Below the pieces are notes generated by a model. It had not been told where the DNA came from. It worked only from the letters and a program-made list of their open reading frames with translations, and ran no database searches. Shown one piece after another: positions 8,433-17,263 of a stretch of 64,000 bases of DNA. Numbering within the stretch: position 1 is the first letter of the stretch; each line of letters starts with the position of its first letter. Made by a program: the position numbers and the translations under genes. The DNA is from Acetobacterium woodii (lineage in GTDB: Bacteria > Bacillota > Clostridia > Eubacteriales > Eubacteriaceae), in assembly GCA_016213825.1 (NCBI GenBank), contig JACQZP010000002.1, forward strand, positions 29,916 through 93,915, written 5' to 3'.

Positions 8433-9995
8433 CTACTCAAGCAGCAGCAAGCCATAATACTTGATAAATTCATCTTTGGAGGCTAAGGTTTTAAGGGTTT
8501 CGCCATTATTGCGAACGGTCGAAAATACGTCAATGCCGGAGCCCTCCATGGAAGGCCGACGATTCTTGGTATTAAGACAAGGCTTTTCCAGATCGCAGGA
8601 AGGGCAGATATGACAAGGGCCAGCCCAGAAGGCAAAAGCTTTATGAAAACCGCTGGTAAAGGCCAACCGTTCGGCTTCCAGGATCTTCCGTTGAAATTCA
8701 CCGGTTCCCGGGGTTCCTTTAATCAGAAACGCTTTGGAGTAAGTGGCGAGCAGGTGGATGGTTTCTTCAAAGGGGATATCATTGGCTTGACAATGTTTGA
8801 GATTGGCCGATGAGCAGCCAAAAGCACATTTATTTTTGGCAAATTCGGTCACGACCACTGAATCAGGGGCGATTTCCATGACATCATCAAAGCCAACGTT
8901 CAGGATCGGATGCTTTAAGCGTTGAATAGGGGTCAGGGATAGGGATTCAATAAATGATGGCGATTTTCCGGCAAAAATAACAGCGGTATCAGTTTCCAGT
9001 GGAATCAGAGCAGTGGTTGAGAGATCCGCTGTTTCTAACTGCTGGATGACTTCTTTTGCGGAACAGACCTGCCCCCCAAAATGGATCATCCGATTGACGC
9101 CGGATAGTCTGGCCATCAGGGTTGCATGCTCGTCAAAGGCATCGTGGATCATCAGGATTCCATTGGCACTCAGAATCGGCAAACAGAATGATAATTGATC
9201 GTGAAGAAGCTGCTGATCATCAGTGACAAAGAGTCCGGTCAGGATAATTAGGGTATAATCATTAGCGGAATTGTCGGCGGCTGTTTGTAGATCTGTTTTT
9301 GTTGCCGTGCGAATCTGCGGGACATCCTTCACAGACGTCAAAGACGGTGAGAAGGCACTTTCATCCGTTAAGAGGGTTACGGTAATAAGAGGGAAAATTT
9401 CGGCAAAACAGCGTCCCGTTGTTTCGGAACCAGGACCGATGATCAGGATTTTTCCCGATAAGTCATTAAAAAACCCGACACATTCAAGGGCTTTCATGCG
9501 GGTGAGTTCATTAACCGCCTTGTTTTTTAGGGCTGTCATTTCCAGAGCGGTGGCTGTATCTGACGGATCGTCTCGATCAATGGATTTTTTTTGTAATAGT
9601 GCAGACTTCAAATGATGCCAATGAAGCGCCTGGGTTTTTCGGAAGCGAACGGCATCCCCCAGATAATCCGGGCTGGATGAAAGCAGATAGCGTTTAGTCA
9701 GGCTGGCATTAGTGAAGATCCCTTCAAAGCAGAAAAGTAGCCCCAGACTTTCCAGTAGGGCCAGATAGGGCGTGAGTACAGCAGCTTCGGTCCCAAGCTT
9801 TTGGGAAAGGATGACGGCCGAAGCACCGTCATTTCCATAGGGTTCCAGGATTTCGAAAAGGTCTAATTCCAACGCTGTAAATAAAGCATCGGATACCCAT
9901 GTAGCTGATGACATATTTTCCAGATACTGACCGCCATGGGTATGGGGATCGTAGCTGTTTAATGAGAAATAATTGTTGTTTTCAGAATTTTTCAT
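8433..9995 (-). CDS. O-methyltransferase-like protein fused to a C-terminal DUF2284 metal-binding domain
   Basis: 520 residues in two parts. Residues 20-330 resemble class I SAM O-methyltransferases: a winged-helix dimerisation segment ([26 protein letters not shown]), then an IIGPGSE loop in the place of the SAM motif, and a late MIHDAFDE strand. Residues 350-520 are DUF2284, with [13 protein letters not shown] and [13 protein letters not shown] cysteine clusters, which in this family are predicted to bind metal or iron-sulfur. The fusion is unusual. It is divergent from the cobalamin riboswitch, so a link to corrinoid or methyl-transfer metabolism is possible but unproven. A second, stand-alone DUF2284 gene is at 61277. 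The methyltransferase motifs are weak and the domain may have lost activity. Confidence 0.75.
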   Translation of the reverse strand: MKNSENNNYFSLNSYDPHTHGGQYLENMSSATWVSDALFTALELDLFEILEPYGNDGASAVILSQKLGTEAAVLTPYLALLESLGLLFCFEGIFTNASLTKRYLLSSSPDYLGDAVRFRKTQALHWHHLKSALLQKKSIDRDDPSDTATALEMTALKNKAVNELTRMKALECVGFFNDLSGKILIIGPGSETTGRCFAEIFPLITVTLLTDESAFSPSLTSVKDVPQIRTATKTDLQTAADNSANDYTLIILTGLFVTDDQQLLHDQLSFCLPILSANGILMIHDAFDEHATLMARLSGVNRMIHFGGQVCSAKEVIQQLETADLSTTALIPLETDTAVIFAGKSPSFIESLSLTPIQRLKHPILNVGFDDVMEIAPDSVVVTEFAKNKCAFGCSSANLKHCQANDIPFEETIHLLATYSKAFLIKGTPGTGEFQRKILEAERLAFTSGFHKAFAFWAGPCHICPSCDLEKPCLNTKNRRPSMEGSGIDVFSTVRNNGETLKTLASKDEFIKYYGLLLLE

Positions 9996-10149
9996 AGTTT
10001 TATTTCCTATTCTTTATATTTGAAAAAATGGTCAAAGCGTAATCTATTGCTTATTATAAATGCCTTAATTAATTATAGAGTCTAAAATTGATTATTGAAA
10101 GGAAAATTTATTTCTGATAATTGATTAACCGGCATTTGGGATATTATAG

Positions 10150-10178
10150 TTGACAAATGTAAGTAAATTCGTTATGAT
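10150..10178 (+). promoter_or_regulatory. Sigma-A type promoter of the riboswitch transcript
   Basis: TTGACA (10150-10155), a 17-base spacer and TATGAT (10173-10178). The start point would be about 10185, just ahead of the riboswitch. Confidence 0.75.
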
Positions 10179-10205
10179 AAAGTCAATAAAATAGCTACAA
10201 GATTT

Positions 10206-10348
10206 ATGGTGCCTTGTTAAGAGGAGAATAGGGAATCAGGTGCGAATCCTGGACGAACCCATCACTGTGAATGGTTTTGTTTTTGCAAATGCCACTGGAA
10301 ACGGGAAGGCGCAAAAACAGATAAACCAGAGTCAGGAGACCTGCCATT
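10206..10348 (+). promoter_or_regulatory. Cobalamin (adenosylcobalamin) riboswitch
   Basis: The conserved blocks appear in order: GGAATCAGGTGCGAATCCTG (10232-10251), ACGAACCC, CACTGTGA, GCCACTGG...GGGAAGGC, and the B12 box AGTCAGGAGACCTGCC (10330-10345). An intrinsic terminator follows at 10375-10425, so control is probably by premature termination when cobalamin is plentiful. The first gene downstream is the ECF transporter ATPase at 10663; the fusion gene at 8433 lies on the other strand and is not served by it. Confidence 0.93.
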
Positions 10349-10374
10349 AAATTATAATAGTATGAAACGACGGT

Positions 10375-10425
10375 AAAGTTTCGGCTATCCTTAGGATTAC
10401 CCTATCGATAGTCGGAACTTTTTTT
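10375..10425 (+). terminator. Expression-platform terminator of the cobalamin riboswitch
   Basis: AAAGTTTCGGCTATC (10375-10389) pairs with GATAGTCGGAACTTT (10407-10421) and ends in a run of seven T (10419-10425). It starts 27 bases after the B12 box. Confidence 0.8.
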
Positions 10426-10430
10426 ACGTG

Positions 10431-10575
10431 TAGGCATAAAGCCGTGCGAAGAATTTGGGAAATGAAATTTTGTTAGGCTCGCTTATAAAGAATTTCATTT
10501 TTCAAATTCTTCATAGGGCGTAGCTCGCGACGGAGGTCGCAGCGCAGCGGAGACCGGAGTGCACGGCTTTATACC
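10431..10575. repeat. Large nested inverted repeat between riboswitch and ECF genes
   Basis: Outer arms ATAAAGCCGTGC (10436-10447) and GCACGGCTTTAT (10561-10572) are perfect. An inner pair, GAAGAATTTGGGAAATGAAA (from 10448) and TTTCATTTTTCAAATTCTTC (ending 10512), nests directly inside on the left. A GC-rich block (10513-10560) interrupts the right side. No open frame. It looks like an inserted palindromic element or a long leader hairpin and is different in sequence from the 160-bp repeat at 5568. Confidence 0.6.
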
Positions 10576-10662
10576 AAACGGCAGTAATTTCGTGCGGAGC
10601 CGAAGCACTCGGCTATGTGTCGATAAAAGTTTATTCCAAAATAATAATTACGAGGCCACCCA

Positions 10663-12162
10663 ATGAAACCCATTATCCAACTGGATATCAAAGCGCTCAC
10701 TTTTCCAGACGAGCAGGAACCAGCGCTTAAAAACATCAAACTGAATATCATTGAGGGTGAATTCATTGCTATTACCGGCGGGGCAGCTTCGGGTAAATCA
10801 CTGTTGCTTCATGCCATTACCTCGGCGGCACCCAAGTTTTATCCCTGCACGTTATCTGGGACGGTGAAGGTCGCCGATCAGGATGTATCTAGCATTCCCC
10901 TATGCCAAATGGCCGACTATCTGGGCTATATGATGCAGGAACCGCAAAACCAGATGGTTAACCGATGTGTTGGGGATGAGTTAGCTTTTGGGGTGTCCAA
11001 TCTCAATTTGAGTCAGGACGAAATTGAGAGCCGAGTGAATGAAATTATGGACTTTTTGGGTATCAGAGAGTTCTCCGGCCGATATACTGATGCTTTATCT
11101 GGAGGACAAGCCCAGAAGGTGGTGCTAGGGAGTATTCTGGCGATGAAAACCCCCATCCTGCTCCTAGATCAGCCCACGGCCGAACTTGATCCCAAAACCA
11201 GCACGGAACTTTATCGATACTTGGGCCAGCTGAATCGGGAGAAAAAAGTGACTACCCTGGTGGTTATGGACAAGTCCGGTGAGGTCTTAAAAGACGCCGA
11301 CCGGGTGCTGGTGATGGAAGCGGGTACAGTGAAAGATTTCCTGCCGGTTGCCGAATATCACCAAAAATACGGTTGCCGAAAAAACAACCGGCATTTAGAA
11401 CCGCTCCAAGTGAATGAAAATACCGATATCATTAGGTTAAATGGCGCTTCTCATACCTATAAAGGTGGGATAACCGGCTGCCATCCCTTGAATTTTAATC
11501 TCAAAAAAGGCGATTTTACGGCGGTCATTGGGCAGAACGGTTCGGGTAAATCCACCATGCTTAAGCTTATCGAAGGATTGGTCAAGCCAAGTTCGGGCTC
11601 GGTGGAACTATTTGGAACACCAGTGACCAAGAAAAACGTAGGCGAACTGCGGCGGCAAATCGGGTTTCTGTTTCAGAACCCCGATGATCAGATCTTTTGC
11701 AGCTCTGTCAAAGATGAAATCAGCTATGTTTTAAATAATAAAAACCTGAGTGAACATGAGCAAGATCAAAAGATTCAGGAAACCCTGGCTCTCATCGGTC
11801 TGGAAGGTCTGGACGAGATGCATCCCCAGCGATTGAGCCGGGGACAGCGCCAATTATTGGCGCTGGGTTCGGTAGTCATTAACGATCCGGAGCTGATCAT
11901 TGCCGATGAGCCGACCTCCGGCTTAAATGGTCCCCAAAGTCAAGTGGTCATGGAAAAACTGGCCCGGCTCAGCAGTCAGGGTGTCAGCATTTTGCTGGTG
12001 ACCCACGATTTAGCTGAAGCCAGAGACTTTGCCAATCGGATTGTGGTGATGCACAATCATCAACTGGCCCTGGAATTTGCGGCAGAAAATATGGATGATT
12101 ATCTGGACGACTTAGTTCGGCTGGAACTTATGGAAGGAGGAGATGATAAATGTTTAACCTGA
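10663..12162 (+). CDS. ECF transporter energizing ATPase, two fused ABC domains (YkoD/EcfA1A2 type)
   Basis: 499 residues with two complete ABC nucleotide-binding domains. The first has Walker A GGAASGKS near residue 43, signature LSGGQAQKV and Walker B ILLLDQP. The second has GQNGSGKS near residue 290, signature LSRGQRQLL and LIIADEPTSG. Such fused ATPases drive dedicated ECF vitamin importers such as YkoEDC. It overlaps the EcfT gene by 13 bases and follows the cobalamin riboswitch by about 240 bases. ATG follows a modest GAGG site. Confidence 0.92.
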   Translation: MKPIIQLDIKALTFPDEQEPALKNIKLNIIEGEFIAITGGAASGKSLLLHAITSAAPKFYPCTLSGTVKVADQDVSSIPLCQMADYLGYMMQEPQNQMVNRCVGDELAFGVSNLNLSQDEIESRVNEIMDFLGIREFSGRYTDALSGGQAQKVVLGSILAMKTPILLLDQPTAELDPKTSTELYRYLGQLNREKKVTTLVVMDKSGEVLKDADRVLVMEAGTVKDFLPVAEYHQKYGCRKNNRHLEPLQVNENTDIIRLNGASHTYKGGITGCHPLNFNLKKGDFTAVIGQNGSGKSTMLKLIEGLVKPSSGSVELFGTPVTKKNVGELRRQIGFLFQNPDDQIFCSSVKDEISYVLNNKNLSEHEQDQKIQETLALIGLEGLDEMHPQRLSRGQRQLLALGSVVINDPELIIADEPTSGLNGPQSQVVMEKLARLSSQGVSILLVTHDLAEARDFANRIVVMHNHQLALEFAAENMDDYLDDLVRLELMEGGDDKCLT

Positions 12163-12881
12163 ACAAACTGGACCCACGGCTCAAGCTGACCTGGTGCCTG
12201 TTTCTGGTGTTGACGGCGTTGGTATCAAGAAGTATCCTGCTCAATGGTATTTTACTGGGGGTAATCCTCATCAGTGAACTGCTCTCGGAGAAAACCTTGA
12301 AAAACTTTAAAATGCTGACAGTGGTGTTGCTGATTATTGGCTCTCAGGTATTAATTATCAATCTACTCTTTGGAAGAGAAGGCGAGCTGCTTTATTCCTG
12401 GGGAATCCTGCAGATTTACAGCGGATTTATTGCAACCTCTATCCTGGCTTTTTTAAGAATCGGGATCATCTCGTTTTCGGCCTATCAGTTTGGCATCCAT
12501 ACCGATACCATGGATATGGCTCAGATGCTCATTCACTGGCGGATTCCCTATCGCTATGCCATGCTGGTGCCAATGGTCGCCCGGTTTTTACCGGTGATGA
12601 TTGGAGAATACCAGTCCATTTGCAATAGCCAGTCTGCTCGAGGGGTTCCTAATGATACCGTTGCTGAGAAAATTCGGAACCTGCCGGCCTCGATTTTACC
12701 GTTGATGTACCGGGCCATGCGGATCTCCAACGATGCAGCGCTATCGGTGGAGCTAAGAGGCTACGGCCGCCACGCATCCCGAAATTTCCAGAAAAAAATT
12801 AATCTTCATCCCCTGGAAGGCATGACCATCGTCTGCCTGATTATCGGGTTTGGTGGGGTCTTAATAAAAACCATTTTGTAA
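12150..12881 (+). CDS. ecfT: ECF transporter transmembrane component EcfT
   Basis: 243 residues with about five hydrophobic helices, the CbiQ/EcfT family. N-terminal LDPRLKL is the usual EcfT start. A QSARG motif (about residue 167) and an ELRGYGRHA motif (about residue 203) are the two coupling helices with the conserved Ala-Arg-Gly-type signature that contacts the ATPases. It translationally overlaps the ATPase gene and is 53 bases from the S-component gene. Confidence 0.92.
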   Translation: MFNLNKLDPRLKLTWCLFLVLTALVSRSILLNGILLGVILISELLSEKTLKNFKMLTVVLLIIGSQVLIINLLFGREGELLYSWGILQIYSGFIATSILAFLRIGIISFSAYQFGIHTDTMDMAQMLIHWRIPYRYAMLVPMVARFLPVMIGEYQSICNSQSARGVPNDTVAEKIRNLPASILPLMYRAMRISNDAALSVELRGYGRHASRNFQKKINLHPLEGMTIVCLIIGFGGVLIKTIL

Positions 12882-12934
12882 TAGTTGAAAAACTGTGTAA
12901 ATAAAAAATAATTTAAACAAAAAAGGAGCATAAA

Positions 12935-13492
12935 ATGCAAAACGAACAAGCAATTGGAAAAAAAAGTATTTTTAAAACCGACACCAAATCTTTAATTGGT
13001 GCCGTCGTCATGGGGATCGTCTTTGTTATCGCCTGCCAGATTACCGGCCAGATCGATAACATGCTGCCCTGGGGAAAAATGGGAATGTTACTGATTAATG
13101 GAACGGTTTGGGCATTCTTTACCGGGATTCTGACACTGCTTTACAAACAGCCAGGCGGACTGATTGCCGCCGAAGTTGAAGCTTTGATCTCAATCATGTA
13201 TACGCCCCTTTGGCCAACCTTTATCTTTGCCAACGGCATTGCGTCCATCTGGGTATCCTTCGTGGCTGTAAAATGTGACATGACCAAATGGTCGCATCAC
13301 ATTCTGGCTCAGGGTGGCGTTTGTGTTTTAGGTAACCTCATTGTTGCTGTGGGTCTGGTTTTCATTCTTGGTCTGCCAGTAAGTGTTGCGGCTGTTTCTA
13401 CCCTGATAACCATTGGTGTAACCTGGCCATTGGCAACGCTGGCTCAAAAGAAAGTTTATGATGCATTATTAAAGTCAGGTATGGTAAAATAA
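12935..13492 (+). CDS. ECF transporter substrate-binding (S) component, YkoE-like
   Basis: 185 residues with about five or six hydrophobic segments and a hydrophilic N-terminus. The segment KQPGGLIAAEVEALIS in the second helix pair resembles the YkoE/PF09819 motif (RKPG-x-x-x-x-AE). YkoE of Bacillus handles a thiamine precursor, but here the transcript starts with a cobalamin riboswitch, so the substrate may be a corrinoid, a lower-ligand precursor or the aromatic or cyclic compound processed by the downstream enzymes. The sequence alone does not decide. AAAAGGAG precedes the ATG. Confidence 0.8.
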   Translation: MQNEQAIGKKSIFKTDTKSLIGAVVMGIVFVIACQITGQIDNMLPWGKMGMLLINGTVWAFFTGILTLLYKQPGGLIAAEVEALISIMYTPLWPTFIFANGIASIWVSFVAVKCDMTKWSHHILAQGGVCVLGNLIVAVGLVFILGLPVSVAAVSTLITIGVTWPLATLAQKKVYDALLKSGMVK

Positions 13493-13620
13493 TACGATAA
13501 AAGTCTAAAACAAAATAAAGAAAAATCAAGTGCTTTGGTATCTGTTTGGTAAAACAGGTGCCAAAGCAATTTGTAGTTTTACCAGTAGTTTATTCAATCA
13601 CAATTAAGGAGAAATCGAAG

Positions 13621-14982
13621 ATGAGTCAGGATTTACGTGTGTTTTTAGAACAGTTGGATAAAGATGGGGAAATCTGCCATGTAACAGAACCCGTCAAACG
13701 GGAATATGAAATCAGTACCTTGATGATGGAGCTGGAAAAACAGCGGAAATATCCGGTAATGTGGTTTGATCAGGTGGAAGGCGGCGATATTCCGGTGGTA
13801 ACCAATATTCTGGGAACCAAAGACCGGTTTGCCAAAGCCATGGGCGTTAAAACCGAAGACCTGTCCTTTGAGTTTGCTGAACGGATTAAAAATCGCTTTG
13901 ATGACGTCAAGGTGGTCGAAAATCCCCCTTGCAATGCGCATCTGATTACTGGCGATGACGTTGATTTAACCAAGTTTCCGATTATCACCCACTTTCCCAT
14001 TGATGCCGGTCCTTACATTACTTCCGGTCTGACCGTGGCCAAAGATCCTGAAACCGGCTGTGAAACCCTGGGCTTTCATCGGCTGCAGCTGAAGGGAAAA
14101 AACAAGCTGGGGATTTCCTTCCACTCCCGTCAGCGGATGTGGGAATTTTTCAGAAAGAGTGAGGAACGGGGCGAAAACATGAAAGCCGCCATCTGTATTG
14201 GCGTTCATCCCAATATTGCCTTGGGTTCGCAAGCCTCAGTTCCCTATCATCTGGGAAAATACGGCGCCATCGGTGGATTGTTCGGGGAACCGTTGGAAGT
14301 ATCCCCTTGTGCCACCATGGACCTTAATGTGCCCACCTATGCTGAAATTGTGCTGGAAGGCGAAGTGCTCTGCAATGTTCGGGAACCAGAAGGGCCCTTT
14401 GCCGAATATACCAATTACGCCTGCTTCCGCAGTACCGAAAATGTCTTCCAGGTTAATGCCATCCGTTACCGGGAAAAACCGATTTTCCACGATTTGACCC
14501 CGGCCATGAGCAGCGAACACATCACCATCGTGTCGATCCAGCGGGAAGGCGATATTACTAAGTTTTTAAAACAGAATCTGCCCAACATCAAGGCCGTCCA
14601 TTCACCATTATCCTCCTGCGGAATTTTCCACTGCTATGTGTCGATGAAGAAAACCGCCGAAGGCCAGGCTCAACAGGTCATTTTAACCGCTTTAGGGATG
14701 GACCATCACATCAAAATGGTCATTGTCGTGGATGAGGATGTGGATGTTTTCAACGAACAGGAAGTGCTGTGGGCCATGGCCACCCGGCTGCAAGCCGACA
14801 AGGGCGTCATGATCTTCCCTCATATGATGGGCGAAACCCTGGATCCCTCCACCGGCGACGATGGTCTTACCGCTAAAATGGGTATCGATGCCACCAAACC
14901 CCTCAGCGGTTACTCACCAAAAATCGACATCGATGAAAATGTTATTAAAGATATCAAGCGATTGTTCAAGTACGTAAAATAG
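13621..14982 (+). CDS. UbiD-family prenylated-FMN-dependent (de)carboxylase
   Basis: 453 residues starting MSQDLRVFLEQL. This ATG follows TAAGGAGAAATCG; an in-frame ATG at 13546 has no ribosome site and would add a non-conserved tail. UbiD enzymes reversibly decarboxylate aromatic or unsaturated acids using prFMN. Visible family features are the E-V-K-R-E-Y-E-like N-terminus, the ITHFPIDAGPYIT strand, the EGPFAEY(T) motif with the catalytic Glu region, and MSSEH in the metal and flavin site. ubiX and lpdD, needed to make and install prFMN, lie at the end of the same gene string. The exact substrate is unknown; gallate- or protocatechuate-type acids are one possibility. Confidence 0.9.
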   Translation: MSQDLRVFLEQLDKDGEICHVTEPVKREYEISTLMMELEKQRKYPVMWFDQVEGGDIPVVTNILGTKDRFAKAMGVKTEDLSFEFAERIKNRFDDVKVVENPPCNAHLITGDDVDLTKFPIITHFPIDAGPYITSGLTVAKDPETGCETLGFHRLQLKGKNKLGISFHSRQRMWEFFRKSEERGENMKAAICIGVHPNIALGSQASVPYHLGKYGAIGGLFGEPLEVSPCATMDLNVPTYAEIVLEGEVLCNVREPEGPFAEYTNYACFRSTENVFQVNAIRYREKPIFHDLTPAMSSEHITIVSIQREGDITKFLKQNLPNIKAVHSPLSSCGIFHCYVSMKKTAEGQAQQVILTALGMDHHIKMVIVVDEDVDVFNEQEVLWAMATRLQADKGVMIFPHMMGETLDPSTGDDGLTAKMGIDATKPLSGYSPKIDIDENVIKDIKRLFKYVK

Positions 14983-14990
14983 GTGATCTG

Positions 14991-15150
14991 AAAATTTTAA
15001 TAATCGAACAATGATTGCTTTGATAGTCAGTTTCACAAACAATTTCGTAACGTGTAGGCGAACAGTCGATAGACTGTACGCCGTACAGTGTAGAAATTGT
15101 TTCGTGTAAACTGGCTAGCGGAGCTCACGGCAGGATTAGAAACGATTAAG
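14991..15150. repeat. Dispersed palindromic repeat element, copy 2 (inverted orientation)
   Basis: The reverse complement of this stretch matches 5568-5729. Shared blocks include CACAAACAATTTCGTAACG, TGTAGGCGAACAGT, CCGTACAGTGTAGAAATTG and GAGCTCACGGCA. The terminal repeats are more decayed than in copy 1. It separates the UbiD gene from hyuA and, as a long hairpin, could lower read-through or protect mRNA ends. Confidence 0.75.
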
Positions 15151-15172
15151 TATATTAAAAGAAGGATAAGAA

Positions 15173-17263
15173 ATGATAAAAATTGCGATTGACACCGGCG
15201 GCACCTTTACCGATTATACATCAGTGGGCTGTTTTGGGGATCAGGCGGAACAGCGGATTGCCCTGAAAAACCCCACCAACCATGACCATCCAGCTCAGGG
15301 AATTCTGGCAGGACTCAAAGAACTGGCAGTGGTCTGGGGAACCGATCTGGAAAAATTATTGGCTCAGACCGAAAAAATATCGCTGGGAACTACTCTGGCC
15401 CTCAATGCCCTGCTGGAGAAAAAAGGGGTTAAAACAGCTCTGTTCACCACTGAGGGATTTAGGGATGCCCTGGAAATTCGTCGGGCGCAGCTGGCCAATC
15501 AGTGGGATCTGGCCATTGAAAACCCGATGGTTCTGGTGCCCCGGCGGCTGCGTTTAGGCATTGAACAGCGGATGGACTACCAGGGAGCTGTGATTAAGCC
15601 CCTTAATGAAGCAGCTGTTCGGGCAGCCTGTCAGAAATGTCGGGAAGCTGACGTAAAAGCCATTGCGGTTTGTTATCTGTTTTCATTTCTTAATCCGGAC
15701 CATGAAAAACGGACGGCTGAAATTATCCAAGAAGAACTGCCGGATGTGTTTGTGTCGCTATCCTCGGAAGTCTCGCCCCGAATCCGGGAGTACGAGCGGA
15801 CCACCACCACGGTGATCAATGCCTACTGCACCCCGGTGCTGGCTGATTATCTGAAGAATGTCAAACAAGAACTGGCTGTCTTTGGCTGGGACAAGCCGGT
15901 GCACATTATGAAAAACAGCGGCGGTCTCAGCGATTCACAAGCCTTGGAGAACTTTGGGGTTAAGACCTTGTTATCTGGTCCTGCCGGCGGTGCTGTGGGC
16001 AATTTATCCTTGGGCAAATACCTGGGCCGAACCCATACGGTCCTGGCAGACATGGGCGGAACCAGCTTTGACCTCCATGTGGTCAGCGGCGGCGTCAATC
16101 AATTGGTGCCTCAAACCGAACTGGACGGCTATCCCCTGAGCATTCCGATGATCGATATCCGCTCCATCGGCGCCGGCGGCGGCAGTATTGCCCATGTGGA
16201 AGCTGGCGGACGGGTGCTGATTGGCCCGGACTCCGCCGGTTCGATTCCTGGCCCGGCCTGCTACAATCAGGGCGGCGAGCAACCGACGGTAACCGATGCG
16301 CTGCTGGTGCTGGGACTGATCAACGGCGAAAATTTTCTCGGCGGCAAGTTGCCGCTATCCATGGATCAGGCGGTTAAAGCCATTAAAGAAAAGGTGGCGG
16401 ATCCCTTAAATCTTTCGGTGCAGGATGTCGCCCGGATCATTTACAGCATCACGGCGGAAATGATGGCCGATGCGATGCGGCTGGTGACCACCCAAAAAGG
16501 GAACGATCCGCGGATTTATAGCCTGATCAGTGCCGGCGGTGCCTTTGGTCTGTTTGCTGCCCGGATTATGGAATCCCTGCAAATGCCGGAAGCCCTGATT
16601 CCGGTGCAGGGGCCGGTCTTTTGTTCCTGGGGAATGCTGGGCGCGTCCTGCCGTTATGACATTAACCAGAGTATTCTGATGGAAAAAAGACAATGGGATG
16701 CCGATCGCCTAAATACCATGGTTACGGCCATGAAGACCGAAGGGTCGGCGCAGTTGGAACGGCTGGGGGTAGCCAAAAACCGCCAGCGCTTTGATCTGAT
16801 GCTGGAAATGCGCTATGTCAGTCAGCACCACGAGATCTCGGTCCCATGGACCTTAGGCGAATTTACTCCCGAAAGTGTCAAGGACGTGGAGCAAGCCTTC
16901 TATAAAACTCATGAAGCCATTTATGAATATGCCGAAGACAAAGATTGGGAAATCATCGATCTGCATTTGGCCTGCTCTGAACTCGACCAGGAGAATATTT
17001 TGTTCCCGACTTCAAAGGCGACAAGCGATGACACAACAAAAAGCATGGCAACCAAAACCGTTGCCGGCGAAGTCTTTAACAGCCAGGGCGAGATTAGGGT
17101 TCCCGTTTATCGGGATGGCGATTTAACAGAAGCGATTTCCGGTCCGGCGCTGATTGATTTTGCCTATACGACGTTAATTGTTCCCAACGGTTTTTATTGT
17201 ATTCAGGAGGACGAAGGCATCTTCGCGCTCAGAAAGGAGGCGACCCATGAATCAGCGAACTGA
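15173..17263 (+). CDS. hyuA: Hydantoinase/oxoprolinase family ATP-dependent subunit A (HyuA/acetone carboxylase beta-like)
   Basis: 696 residues with an actin-like ATPase fold. The phosphate loops are IDTGGTFTDY (residue 6) and ADMGGTSFD (about residue 302); GAGGGSIAH and PGPACY follow, as in N-methylhydantoinase A, 5-oxoprolinase and acetone carboxylase beta. These enzymes use ATP to activate a carbonyl by phosphorylation, then hydrolyse or carboxylate it with subunit B. The hyuB start overlaps its last 17 bases. No small gamma subunit typical of acetone carboxylase is nearby. AAGAAGGATAAG precedes the ATG. The third-codon position is visibly GC-rich compared with genes upstream. Confidence 0.9.
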   Translation: MIKIAIDTGGTFTDYTSVGCFGDQAEQRIALKNPTNHDHPAQGILAGLKELAVVWGTDLEKLLAQTEKISLGTTLALNALLEKKGVKTALFTTEGFRDALEIRRAQLANQWDLAIENPMVLVPRRLRLGIEQRMDYQGAVIKPLNEAAVRAACQKCREADVKAIAVCYLFSFLNPDHEKRTAEIIQEELPDVFVSLSSEVSPRIREYERTTTTVINAYCTPVLADYLKNVKQELAVFGWDKPVHIMKNSGGLSDSQALENFGVKTLLSGPAGGAVGNLSLGKYLGRTHTVLADMGGTSFDLHVVSGGVNQLVPQTELDGYPLSIPMIDIRSIGAGGGSIAHVEAGGRVLIGPDSAGSIPGPACYNQGGEQPTVTDALLVLGLINGENFLGGKLPLSMDQAVKAIKEKVADPLNLSVQDVARIIYSITAEMMADAMRLVTTQKGNDPRIYSLISAGGAFGLFAARIMESLQMPEALIPVQGPVFCSWGMLGASCRYDINQSILMEKRQWDADRLNTMVTAMKTEGSAQLERLGVAKNRQRFDLMLEMRYVSQHHEISVPWTLGEFTPESVKDVEQAFYKTHEAIYEYAEDKDWEIIDLHLACSELDQENILFPTSKATSDDTTKSMATKTVAGEVFNSQGEIRVPVYRDGDLTEAISGPALIDFAYTTLIVPNGFYCIQEDEGIFALRKEATHESAN

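Noticed and set aside
13546..13620. Upstream ATG for the UbiD gene adding 25 residues
   Set aside because: No ribosome site; AAGGAG is correctly placed for the ATG at 13621, where the conserved domain starts.
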